DNA of 64,000 nt from the NCBI GenBank assembly GCA_001931905.2, contig MSJI02000807.1, forward strand, positions 62,001 to 126,000, in the 5' to 3' direction. The stretch comes from Cladosporium sp. IMV 00045. Taxonomy: Eukaryota > Ascomycota > Dothideomycetes > Cladosporiales > Cladosporiaceae. The notes beneath the pieces are model-generated. The model did not search any database. It had not been told where the DNA came from and saw only the letters and a program-made list of their open reading frames with translations. The translations under genes and the position numbers were made by a program. Each line of letters starts with the position of its first letter. The stretch's first letter is position 1. Of this stretch, positions 12,134 to 23,311 are shown in pieces.

Positions 12134-15100
12134 TTATCTGAAGCCACCGTAGCCAGTCGCCTGAGGCATCATGCCGTTCATGTTGCCACCGTACATGCCA
12201 CCAGTCGCGGGCGCGCCAGTCTGCTGCGGGCCCTGAGTGAGCAGAAGTCTGCTCTGGCCGAGGATGGGGCCGTCGTCCTCCTGCTTTTGAGTAGAGACCT
12301 CACGAGCCTTGCGCTCTTCGTTGTCCTTGCGCAGAGTCTCGATGGCAGCTGCTTGCTGCGACATGTAGTTGATCATGAAGGGCATGGTGAAGTCGGAGAG
12401 GCCGTGGCGCCATGAGAGCTCCATGACGGTGTGCAGGGGAATGAGGTCGTAGCAAGCGTAAAGCATGCCGACGAAGCACTCCTTGCTGCCGATGTCGACG
12501 AACTATAGGGTAACACGTTAGCAAATGAAAGTGTAAAAAAGAAGAATGTTAGACTTACGTAGTTGACAAGCTCCTCGACGACCTCGGGCTTGCCTGAGAT
12601 GGCAGAGGTCTCGATAGCATCCTTGTACAGCTTGTCCTGCTTGGAGAGGGCGATGGATTTGTCCCAGCGCTTGTTCTTGCGGTAGATGCTGGCGGCAATC
12701 TGGCGGAAGAAGACGAGATCGTGCTTCTCCAGCCTCTGGGCCAGGGCAACGGCCTCGTAGTTGTCGTAGCTTTCCACACTGTCGCGGAGAGTCTTGTAGT
12801 CTTCCTCCTCGATGAGCAGATCGTTGATGGCATCGTTGACCGCACGCTTGTTCTGAGGCTGCACGTTGAGCAGGAAAGGCTTAATGAGCGGGATGTTGTC
12901 GGACTTCTCGAACATGCGCACAACGCGGTTAACGTCGATGCGAGGAGTGAGGGCCTGCAGCAGGTCCGTGATCAGGGAAGGCTGCTCTTGGAGGTAGAAG
13001 TTGAGGGCCTTGTAGTAGATCTCCAAGTTGGCGACCTTGACAATCGTCTCCTTGAAGCTTTGGTGCTCCCAAGCGTCCGCCGCACGCTCCATCATAGCCA
13101 GCGCGGCGTTGTCGTACTCGTCGTAGTGAGTGCTGTAAGTAAATGGTTAGTCTGGGTTGCTTTGTGGTGTTTCGTCAGCGCCTAAAAGACGTCCAGTCGT
13201 TATCCATGGTCCAGTGATGCTGCTTCAGATAAAGCAAGGGAAAGGTGGTGATTGTTGGTAGTGTCGGGCTCCTAAGAGGAGCTCGACGAAGCTGCTTCGA
13301 CAGCTGCTTTGTGAGCCTTGCCTTTGCGGTGCGCGCGCTCATTGCCAGGTGTTGAAAAAGCCTTTTGGCAGTATTTGCACCAGAATTTCTTCGCAGCAAG
13401 ATCCGCAGCGCGTCTGGCGGCTGCTCCGGGATTCTTGAGGACCTTCACCCTCGTAATGCCAGCGACTTTGTCTTGGTGTTTCTGCGTTTTGTAGTGGTTC
13501 TCAAGAGCATGATTGTCTTCAAAGGCGACGTTGCAGAGCTCACAGGCGAATTTGCGGAGTTTGACAGCCTTTGCGCCGGACTTTTTCTTGTATCCTTTGT
13601 TGGCGAGCTTTCCAGCAGCAGTCTGAGAAAAAACTTTGTTTCGGGCAGCAACTTGAGCAAGACGACGCTTTCTCTGTTCGGCGGCTTTTGCTTCGATTTC
13701 CTCTGCAGTGAGGCCCTTTTGCTCTCCGGGAATTTGTTCAGAGACAGAAACGTGCGAACAAGTGCCATCGTAGGGCAGATCTGTGAGGGACCAGGGACAA
13801 AGGCGCGGCATGCGGTAATCTTTCGAGCGAGATTGCATGGCCCAGAAGAGTATCGCGAAGGCGGCTTCAAGGGCGACAAACAGGACACGAAGCTTGTAGT
13901 ATTGTGAAGGTTTCGGAATGGAAGTCCAGCAGAGAAGTCCTTTGTGCGTAATTCTGTAGCCATCTTGCAACGAAGCTTTGACGAAGCGTGGCAGTTTGAT
14001 CTTCGACCGGTAGTTTCTAAAGCGTAATTTGACGCCGCGTTCTTTTTCCGTTCCGGATCCGACGTAGATCCTTGGGGGCGAACCCGGTCTCTGAAGCACA
14101 AGAAGGTAGACAGCCCAGAGCTTTTTCTTCTTCGTAGTGGGAAGTTTCTTCAAAAAGTCGATGGTGGGCGGATCCGCAGCCTGGAGAACATCCAACAAAC
14201 CAGGAGCAAAGACGACAGAAGATTCAACCAGGAGCTGTTCAATCGCTTCCTTGGTGGAGAGAACGATGCCGAAGACAGGGTTTTGAAGTTCGGCAGCCGA
14301 GAGAGAGAGCAGAGACCAGACGGTCATAACCGCGTACGCGATCATGTCGGCGGCCGTGAGGGCCATGATGGTATGGAAAGAGAGCGCAAATCGAATGAGT
14401 GATGAAGAAAGACCGAAATCCGAAGACAATTCGCAGAAAAAGCCCGACAGAGAACGACACCAGCCGACAGTTCGCAGAGAAAAGAGTCGAGAAAAGACCA
14501 GAAACCCAAGAGATGAGAAGTCCAAGGCCTCTGTTTACCTCCATCTTGAAGAAGGTATGAACAAGCGCCCAAGGAAGGACCGAGAAGTGTGGATGGAAAG
14601 ACCAACAAGAATCCATGGAAGGACCAGCTGAAATATTAGTAAAACAAGGAAAGAAATAAAAAAACTCACTAGAGAAAGACAAGCTCAGGCCAAAGATGAA
14701 CAGACTCGCAGGCAGCGAGACACTTGGGAATATTGAGACGACCCCAAAAGATGCGAACATGTTCCATGACACGCTCGGGACGGTATTTGGCAAAAGCCAC
14801 ACAGAGGGCAGTAAAGACGCCCATGTGGACTGAATCTGCACAAAATGTTAGTATAAAACAGTAGTAAAGAAAAGAAAAAAGCGATTGTAATTACCCAATC
14901 CAAGACCAGCCTCAAGCAGAGCGATCAGCTCGTCGAAGTAGCCGTTACGCTCGTACTGCTTGACAAGATCATCCAGCTCCTCTGCGTGGACGATGAGGTT
15001 GAGACCGCAAATTTGTGCGAGACGGAACTCCTTCTTAGCCACACAGGCCTCGTTGACCTGTTTCCAGACCTTGACGCTGTTTGCCTTGCGGGCGCATTCG

Positions 15101-18100
15101 ACAGCAGCTTGATAATCCTCGAGATGGACGAGAGTCGTTGCAAGCTTGGCCCAGTTGGAGATTGAGCTGAAGAAGATCTTGGCGGCCTCGTGGTAGCCCT
15201 CCTCGTAGGCCTTGTCACCAGACTCCTCGATGTTGGCCACATTGGTGGCGCGAAGGAAGTCTTCCAGCTCGTTGAGCTGATTGGTGCGAGCGAAGCAGAA
15301 TGCAAGAGCAGTATCGATAGGCGCCTCGCGGAGAGTCTTGCGAGCCATGCGGAGATACTTGATGAGGTCCTCGTCCTTGCCAGCGTGTGTGGCCGTCTCG
15401 ATGACCTCATTGTAGTTCGAGGGGTCCTGAGCCTTGATGTACGACTCAACAGAGTCGGTGACACGGAGACCGTCAAGCTGTGCCTTAGCCACCTTGCTCC
15501 ACACCTCAGGGAGATCAACCTGATCAGCGTACTCTTGGGCACGGTCGATGCTGACAACATGATCCACGAGAACGTTAGTAGCCTCCGCGTGGTTGTTGTC
15601 CTTCTTGTAGATCAGGAAAGCCTCCTCGTACATGCCGACCTCAATGCACTGTTGAGCAATATCCTCGGGACTGTAGGCATCGAGCTGCTGGATGTAGTTG
15701 GCGACACGGCCACGGTCAGACTTGGCAGCGGTCAACATAAGGAGGTTCTGCAGGTTGGAGTTGTCGCTGAAGGTAGTGGGCTCCAGAATGATCTTCTCCA
15801 AAAGCTCGATAAGCTCGACAGGCATGTCGGCATCGATGAAGGACTTCACAGCAATAGAAACGCGCTCGGGGTCATTGCTCTCAGGAACGGCAGTGGAGAT
15901 GACTTGGTCGACAAGCGAGCGTCTGTGGAGGTTGTTCTCGGAAAGCACGTAGGACCAGATCTCGGCGTCGGCACGCTCAATTAGATAACGAGCTTGCGCA
16001 CGGAACATGGAGTTCTCGTTCGTGATGCTGATCAGTTCAAGGTCATTCTGACCCTTGCTGTAGGCGATGAATGCCAAGTTGGGGTCGCGCTTTTCGCAGT
16101 ACTTGCCAACAGTGAGGGTGTCGTACATGTTGTTCTCCTTGAGGAACTTCTCGGGGTCGTTGTTGGAGTCGATGTAGATCTTCGCAAGTGCGTTGAAGAC
16201 AGCCTGCTGCTGGTTGCCAGAAGCCAAAGTGGCCTCAAGGAAAGGCAGAAGGAGCTTCAGGCGGTTACGCGACTCAACCTCCTGGACGAGCTCGTCGATG
16301 GGGATGCTCATCGGCGATACAGAGCTGAGCAGACCCTTGATGATGTTCTCGTCGCAGTCAACGTCAAGCAGACCACCGATGACGCCAGGAGTGCGTGCTG
16401 GGTTGACGCGCTGAACGTAGACCTCGATGGACTTGAATTGTTGGGCCTTGTACAGGTAGAGAACCAGGTCGTGAACGAAGTTGAAGCGGTCGCAAATGAT
16501 AATAAGTGGCAGCTGCTCGGTCAGGTTGGCCTCCTTCAGGAAATTCTTCACACGCTCGGGGTTAAGGCTGTTGGACTCGCGGCAGATGCGCTCGACTTCC
16601 TGCAGCTGACCCATCGTGGTGGCGGCTTCAATGTACTTGAAGGTAACATCCTCGTCTTCGGTGATGTTGACAATGCCACCGAGGTAGAAGTAGAGACCCT
16701 CAGCGGTGCGGTACTTCTCGAGCAGGTCAATGATCTTGGTAGGACCGAACAGATCGGAGTACTTCTTGGCGATGTTGATGACAGCTTGAAGGTTTTGGCG
16801 GATGTTGACCTTAAGCATCTCGTCAAGACACTCAAGAGCAAGCTCAACGGTAAGACGACCGAAGTAGTTCAGCAGGAACTCTTCAGGGATCTTGTCAGTC
16901 TGAACAATGCATCTCTTGATAGCGGCAGGGTCCTCGTAGTGCTCCAGAGCTCTGGTCAACAGGCCAGCGTTCTCGCAAAGCTGAGCAACGCGAGGCTTGT
17001 CGTAGTGGGAGAACATGTCGTTGCCAAGAATGGCGTCTGCAACCTGCGGAGCGTTCATAAGGTTCATCTCCAAGAGCCTGGTCTGCAGGTGTCCCTGCTC
17101 TGGCTGGTTGGCAGACAATACATCAAGCAGGAATGCAGTGGCCTGCTGGACCATGCCTTGAGACTGGAAGATGTCCACGGTGCGCTCGACGTCGATGAGG
17201 TTGATATCCTCCTTCGCAATGGCGGTCGCGAACTCGGCACCTTTCTCCGGGTTTACACGGACGATGTGCTGCAAAAGACCGTTGAAGTCCGGAGTGTAGC
17301 CAACGGAGCGAGAGTAGGGCAGGATGTCTTCGAAGTTGCCAGACTCAGCCATAGCGGCAATGACCTTTTGAGAAGCACCAGCCTGCTGGTAGATTTGTTT
17401 GGCGAGGTGAGCATCGTGAACGCGGACAAGATCACCAAGCTGCTCTGAGCATGCAAGCTTGGACTCATTCATCCATTTCTCGAGCAGGTGCTTGCGATTT
17501 TGCTGCAGAACTGGGCGAGCAAGTTCGAGAGTCTCGTGCTCGTTAAGCTTACCCTTGTCGAGCAGCATGCCGAAGTACTGCAGGATGACCGAGAGCTGAC
17601 CCTGCTGCTGCGGTACAGACTTGAACTTCTCGATCGTTTGCGGAGTGCGAAGGAAGCCTTGAGGCGAGTTCGCGGCAGTCTTAGCTGCAGACTGGTAGTC
17701 GCCAGAAGAAAGAAGTTGGTCGAAGCGCTGCTGGTAAAGCGAGTCCGCACCAGGCAAGCCGGCTCTTGATGCAAGCTTATACGCAAGCTCAGCGTTCTCT
17801 GGGTTTTGGAGGAGGTAAGGGATAAGGGTGGAGTCGTCCACGGAGACAGCAAGCACTTGACCCTTGCGGTTGACACCAACAATTCCAGATGAGTCGCCGT
17901 CGGGAGCAGTTGTGAAGATGGTGTCGCTAGAGATACGGTTCATGAAGATGGTGGTACCAGTCTCAAGATCGTAGAGGTGGATGAAGCCGTACTTGGTGAC
18001 CAGGTAGATGACCTTGTACTTGCTCGACACCTGCATGGCCACTGGGAAGTCGTTGGCGGCCTCCTGGGGGAAGTAGATGTCCACCGCGCGCTTCTGGAAC

Positions 18101-18932
18101 ACCGGGTTCGGTGCCTGGTGGTCAACCTCCACAATGTGCAGCTTCGCGCCGGTCGCTGTGCGGTTGGCGAAAGTGAAGAGCTTGGAGTCTGCAGGCGCAT
18201 CCTCGAGGCGCAGAGTGCCGAAAGCTGCAGCGTGACCCTCGATGGACTGGCTGATACCGCGATCGCGGGAGTACAGCTGCATGCTGCCCACAACGCGGTT
18301 GTTCTGCTGGGAGATGCCCACCACAACCATCCATTTCTCATCGTCGGCGACGCGGTAGTTGATGATCTGGCAGCCGGAAAGGTTCTGGTTGCGGTCGAAA
18401 ACTTTTGCCGGGGCAACTTGCGCAGGGTCGAAGATGTTCCAGTGGAAGACGCTAGTATCCGTGATGAGGCCAAGTGAGCTCTCGCTGAACCACTTCCAGT
18501 AAACCACATCCTCCGACATTGTTGCGCTCTTCAGCTTGCTCTTTTGTGCCAGGTCGAAAATCTGCAGCGTCTTGCCTCCGGCCTTGAGAGCGATGACCTG
18601 CTTGTTCCAATGCATTATGGCGCTGTCGGCCTTGATAGGCCTCTTCATGACATTGTTGCCATTCTTCAAGTCAACAATCAGCACCTCAGGCGAGGCGCTG
18701 CCCTCGGCCTGCTGCCTCACGCAGACATAGTGGTCGGATTCTAATGTACATGAGTTGAAACCTATCGATGCTGGCTGGTTCAGGCGTCAGCGAATGTTTG
18801 TTTTGGGCCGGAAGCCATTGGCGCATGTCGCGGCGCGGTGCATGCCGCCACAATTTTTGGACAACTCACCTGAACGCCGCACGAGGTCAAGGAAACCAGT
18901 TCTGTGAACTTAATAGGGAGCTGGGAAGCCAT
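12134..18932 (-). CDS. Clathrin heavy chain
   Basis: Five exons, complement(12134..12502, 12559..13132, 14670..14835, 14895..18774, 18870..18932), join without frame conflict to 1,683 residues, the normal size for clathrin heavy chain. The protein forms the triskelion leg of vesicle coats at the Golgi and plasma membrane. It starts MASQLPIKFTELVSLTS, has the N-terminal seven-blade propeller (about 1-330), then CHCR alpha-solenoid repeats to about 1,600, and a Gln/Gly/Met-rich tail with SRLLLTQGP. The third intron, after Tyr1370, is 1,537 nt long and contains a separate complete gene (13272-14366). The exon joint across it reads VFLY|THYDEYDNA, matching the conserved protein, so the host gene appears intact. 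The other introns are 95, 59 and 56 nt. Confidence 0.96.
13133..14669 (-). other. Giant (1,537-nt) intron of the clathrin heavy chain gene
   Basis: The donor GTGAGT starts at 14669 and the acceptor TTACAG ends at 13133, with a branch-like GACTAACC about 15 nt upstream of the acceptor. It is more than fifteen times longer than the other introns of this gene. A second complete set of signals lies just inside the 5' end: ACTAAT followed by TTTCAG ending at 14628, which would define a 42-nt intron. The body carries an intact nuclease-like gene on the same strand. Confidence 0.85.
13272..14366 (-). CDS. Intron-nested GIY-YIG nuclease-like protein with two C2H2 zinc fingers
   Basis: An uninterrupted 364-codon frame lies wholly inside a clathrin intron and reads on the same strand. 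Residues 84-119 fit the GIY-YIG core: the strand VYLLVL, then IYVGSGT (100-106), then an Arg-containing helix (R116 in RFRNY). A later helix with ALEAAF offers Glu167 as the possible metal-binding residue. A Lys/Arg-rich linker is followed by two U1-type C2H2 fingers, C275-C278-H291-H297 and C330-C333-H346-H352, both C-x2-C-x12-H-x5-H. The start at 14366 has a good context (ATCATGG) and is the first ATG in the frame. A nucleic-acid cutting or binding role is inferred from the domains; no target is known. The intact frame suggests selection or recent arrival. Confidence 0.75.
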   Translation of the reverse strand: MALTAADMIAYAVMTVWSLLSLSAAELQNPVFGIVLSTKEAIEQLLVESSVVFAPGLLDVLQAADPPTIDFLKKLPTTKKKKLWAVYLLVLQRPGSPPRIYVGSGTEKERGVKLRFRNYRSKIKLPRFVKASLQDGYRITHKGLLCWTSIPKPSQYYKLRVLFVALEAAFAILFWAMQSRSKDYRMPRLCPWSLTDLPYDGTCSHVSVSEQIPGEQKGLTAEEIEAKAAEQRKRRLAQVAARNKVFSQTAAGKLANKGYKKKSGAKAVKLRKFACELCNVAFEDNHALENHYKTQKHQDKVAGITRVKVLKNPGAAARRAADLAAKKFWCKYCQKAFSTPGNERAHRKGKAHKAAVEAASSSSS

Positions 18933-20415
18933 CTTGTTGTGGTTGTGGCGCGCTTGTTTGGCCTGCGTGCTACGTTTCCCCTTCTTAGAGCTCGCAGCCC
19001 TTGGCAGTGATGGATGCGGCACAAACCCTCAAGTCGCGAAATGAAGGTATCAAAGGAGCGAACGGGATTCGTGACGGCGTGGAAAGGAGGATGAGTTGAA
19101 GTTGTGGGTGAAGAGGATAGGAGAGAATCCGGTATAGAGGTATGGAGGGTGTATTGGACAACAGGCCGGAAGCTGACGTTGCTCTGGCTTCGACAGCTGG
19201 AGCGCCAAGGGACAATGAGGACCGTGCATCTATTGGTGTCTCTTCACAGGCCGCAACGTGATGGAATCGAGGCTGTCGACGATCAAATGCAAAAGATGTT
19301 TGCGAATGATCGGAATGCTTCTCTCAATCATGCACGTGCTCAGGATATCCAGTGGGTTTCATTCAGAATGGGGTTATTGCCTCAACTAAAGATCACCAGA
19401 CCGATCAAGTCAACCAAACAAAGGGTTTGGCTATAGCATATGTAGGCTGGTAAATGCCCATCAACACGACGATTGAAATGATGCGTGAGTATTTGCCAGT
19501 CCTCGTCACTCACACACGATACGTTCATCAGCCAATCTTCACTGTTGGACTTTTACCTGGCCCATCGGCGATACATCTTCATGTGAAAACGTCGTGCGAG
19601 CCCAACAACTACATGTAGACCTTACCTAAACACGACCGTTTGTAATATCGTCACGACACGTTGCAGGTATGATCACAAGCAAAAATACAATAGGGAATCC
19701 CAAGTCTACAGCCTTGAGTGACTCCGACGTTCGACTGCCTGGTCCCAAGCCGAACATGGCTGTAAATGAAGATTGATGACGATTATTACCGCAATCTATG
19801 CTGCCCAAAATCGGGTCGGGGCGGGAGCGTTGTCTCCTCGATTTGGAGCCGAGCATCTTCGAGGAGAAACAGGCTATCTAAATATCACGTGCATGACTGA
19901 TTGAAGGCGCGTCGAGATGGACCCAGAACATGTCTCGAATTGAAATAGGAGACTGAACAGAGTGGTAACAAGAAAAGGGCTACGTTCGACCAACATCTAT
20001 CATTTTAGTTTGATTTCCAGGGGTAATATAGCCCCCTCACGTGAAGTAAAGGCCATGTCAGGAGTTTATTATTGGCCACCGCGCGCTAGGAGTGAACTTC
20101 TCACACACGCAGCGGCCGCTAAAATCTTCTTGCAGATGAGAAGCCCGATGACGCTTAAGGCTGCCCCCACCAACATCTGATTCAATTTACAGACTCACAC
20201 ACACTCTCACACACACTCCTTTCCCCTCCCCTCCGACAACCTTCAACTCCTTGCACGCGCCCGCCGGTCTTTCTTCTCTTTCGCGCCTTTGCAGCCAAAC
20301 TTTTAACAAAGACCGCCTTCTCACCCACTTCGAAGCGACCCCGCGAGTGCCTTTGTGACTCAGCGCATATCCCTCACAACAATCCACAGCCCTTTTCGCA
20401 CAAACAACTGCAATC
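18933..20415. promoter_or_regulatory. Divergent intergenic region, clathrin and eIF3j
   Basis: About 1.48 kb separates two divergently transcribed core genes. Only short, unconvincing open frames occur. The 200 nt before the eIF3j start are pyrimidine-rich with CACAC and CTCC tracts (20190-20240), typical of filamentous-fungal promoters and leaders. Confidence 0.5.
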
Positions 20416-21292
20416 ATGGCACCCTCCGCCTGGGACGACGAGGAGTCCGGTAGCACCCCTCCCTCTTCCCCGCCGGCCGTTGCCGCTCGTCGCAACAAAT
20501 TCGACGACGAAGAAGATGACGGAGATGTTCTTGAGTCCTGGTCGGACGCCGAGGACAGCGAGGTCGAGCGCGAGAAGGCAAAGAAGGCCGAGGAGGCCAA
20601 GGCCAAAGCTGCCGCTGAGGCTGCAGCAAACAAGAAGAGCAAGGCTCAGCGCGTAGAGGAGAGGCGCCAGGAGAACATGCGCAAGAAGGCAGAGCTCGAC
20701 ATGGACGACAGCGACGAGGACGAGACCGAGGCCGAGAAGCGCGCGCGTCTTCGCGAGGAAGAGAAGGCTAGTGACCTTCGCAACGCAGAGGACATGTTTG
20801 GCAACATCGGCATTTCCAACAACCGTGGCGCGCCCAAGGCCGTCACTGTGCAGGAGACCGAAGACCCCGCCTCTGCCGTTGACCTCTCCGGCATGAAGCT
20901 CTTCAAACCCAGCACTCCGGCCGACTTCAAGAAGCTCAACGAGACCCTCACCGGCCTCCTCACCCAGCACTCCAAGAAGCCGCAGTACGCGCTCTTCATG
21001 CAGGACTTCGTGAAGCAGCTCGTCAAGGACCTCAACAGCGACCAGATCCGCAAGGTTGCCACCGGTCTGTCTACCATGAGCAACGAGAAGATGAAGGAGG
21101 AGAAGGCCGCTGAGAAGGGTGGCAAGAAGACCAAGGCCGCTAAGACCAAGCCCTCCGTGGTTGCGTCCAAGGACGTCAGCTCCAGGGCTGACACCATGGC
21201 CTACGACGACGGCCTTGACGAGTAAGTCTCCTCGAAACAACATGCCATATTGATTATCTTGCTAACACCCCCAAAGTGACGACTTTATGTGA
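20416..21292 (+). CDS. Eukaryotic translation initiation factor 3 subunit J (eIF3j/Hcr1)
   Basis: Two exons, join(20416..21221, 21277..21292), give 273 residues. The sequence has the eIF3j layout: an acidic, Trp-containing N-terminus (SAWDDEE, then VLESWSDAED), a long Ala/Lys/Glu helix, the central block LFKPSTPADFKKLNETL, and a basic C-terminal helix. It ends in the family-typical acidic DDDFM, and that end is supplied only after splicing a 55-nt intron into a 16-nt terminal exon. The protein is a loosely bound eIF3 subunit that acts in 40S recruitment and ribosome recycling. It is the second eIF3 subunit gene in the window, 19 kb from eIF3m. Codon bias is strongly GC-ending. Confidence 0.93.
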
Positions 21293-21684
21293 GCACCTCG
21301 CTTCATTCCACCTCCTTACCAATTGACCCCTCGGTATGGTCTCTCCCAACGAAGCCCCACCCAAACCTGAGGCGACATGGTACCAAACCCCCTTCCGAAA
21401 GTCCACAAACGAAACCCTCCATTCTCCACACGAGAAATATCACGAGGGCCCTCGACGCGGCATCAACTTCTTCCCACCAACGAAGAAGTTGCTTTTTCAA
21501 CTTTGATTGCATGGGGTTTCCAAGAGCGCGTTTTCTCCTCACGGGCATTAATTACCGACACAAAAAGGGCTTGTTTTACGGTTACGGATTTGTTCTTTTC
21601 TTGCTTCTTGCTGTTTTTTTCGGCGGGCGCCCTGTTACTCTGATAGGATGCTATGCTCAGGTAGTTTTGAACATTCAAGAGGCT

Positions 21685-23268
21685 TTATTGAGAAATCATG
21701 AGCATTTTACGGGTCCGTGCAATTTTTTCATTCTTTACTTTATTTTCCTGGACGATCCGCGCAAACGGTAGACCATCTCTTATACCGCAGACAGATAGAG
21801 ACTGAAAGTCAATGCTAATGAAATCCAGTCTCCCAAAGCACCAAAAACTCCGACAAAAGAAACGCTCCATTACATCGTCACGCCTCTGACTCAAGCTTTC
21901 GCCTTCTATAAGACTTCTTAACGCGTCGTCTTCAGGCACGTGGCACTCAACAAAACAACCCGTCGAAACACGTGAAATCTCCTCCGGAAGCCCAAAATCG
22001 GACCTAGAAGCAACAAAAGAGACCGTCGAGTGATGGCATACAGAAGTCTTTGCAAAAGCGAGTGGTACTGTTCGGGCGCCGTGACCTATCCGAAAAGTGG
22101 AGATTTGGGTCGACGAAGGGGGCGACTGATGGGCAGCACTGCGGCGGATACTGGGATCCGCGTGGATGAAGGGACCGTGTTTATCCAGCAAGATCGACAC
22201 GAGTTGGACCAACCAGGAGGTGGACATCTCATCGATCTAACATAGGCGGCGGCATCTTCAAACAACCAAAGGGCTACCTTGACAAACATGCAGTGCCAGC
22301 AAGTTCCAGACACCCCCAGATGAGAAAACAGAACGAGCAGTTTCATGCTCATCTGCCAACCTGGGTAAAACCTCGAACGATTGGATAAACGATCAAACTG
22401 CCCCAGAGGAAGCCACGATGCAGACCAGCCGCCGAGCGAACCCGACATCAGCCCAGCGAAAGTAGGCGCGAAAGCGCCAGGAGGCAAGGAGGCAGCCTTC
22501 AGGGGATCGAATTCAAGGAGAACAGCAATCAATGAGCCTGACGTTCGGTGCAACTCACAGACCGTGTAGGCGCCTCCGAAAGTAATCAAACGTGATGAAG
22601 TGGAAGTCGACTTGGAGGCGGGCTTCAACAGCTCCAGATCGTGGTACAGCCGAACAGAGTTTCTGAGCTTTTGGATATCGGTCATGCTCGGGTTCGCGTT
22701 CAGGTCTCTGATATCCTCCTCAAGAAACCTTGAGCCCGGAATCCTCGCCAGGATATTTCAGCCTCGCGAGGAGCCGACTAGAGTCGACGAGTATAAATTG
22801 CGAGCCACAGCAACTCCTCGAAGTGACCACGGCCTACTGGGCAATGCAAATGCGGCCGCAACAGGAATGTGACATTGAGTCGTAGACACAAGTGAGACAG
22901 CAGTGGCAAAACTTGATTCTTTGTAGAACATGAGTCCTAAGCCTCTGGTACTTACAGCGAGGTAGAGATGAATGGGGAGCTCAAGCGAGGAGGCCAACGC
23001 TTCGTCGCTAAGCTGTCCAATGGCATCCTTCATGGAATCCCAGTACATGAGGTCGTGTAACACACGTGACTTGTTTTCCACCAGTCACGGAACCCTCGTG
23101 CCACGGGATAACGGAATCTCGCTCGACTCGGTCATCAAGCAAAGATGTGCCAGAACTCGATACGGGTAACAACAATCGATCGTAAGCAATCTGATACCGC
23201 AGCATTACGACCCCTTCAGCCATGACTACATACAATTCCGCAAAGCTGACAAACCGAAAGCTAGCCAT
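21685..23268 (-). pseudogene. Uncharacterised protein gene with disrupted or unresolved structure
   Basis: Protein-like segments on the minus strand appear to be one gene. They start at the ATG at 23268 (MASFRFVSFAELY), shift frame near 23080 into HDLMYWDSMKDAIGQ, continue past an in-frame TGA near 22756 into GSRFLEEDIRDLN and LRNSVRLYHDLELL, and end at 21685. A 41-nt intron (22237-22277) joins the last two pieces cleanly. A GTAAGT donor follows LYLA near 22955, but no good partner acceptor was found. I do not recognise the family. The start lies only 43 nt from the stop of the regulator on the same strand. Either I have missed introns, or this is a decaying gene, or the assembly carries indels. 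Confidence 0.4.
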
Positions 23269-23311
23269 CCCTGGAGAATGAATATGCGCGATCGAATAAA
23301 GATCATCCTCA

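Noticed and set aside
15994..17448. 484-codon open frame on the plus strand
   Set aside because: It is antisense to the clathrin heavy chain exon, again a codon-bias shadow rich in Leu and Val with no motif.
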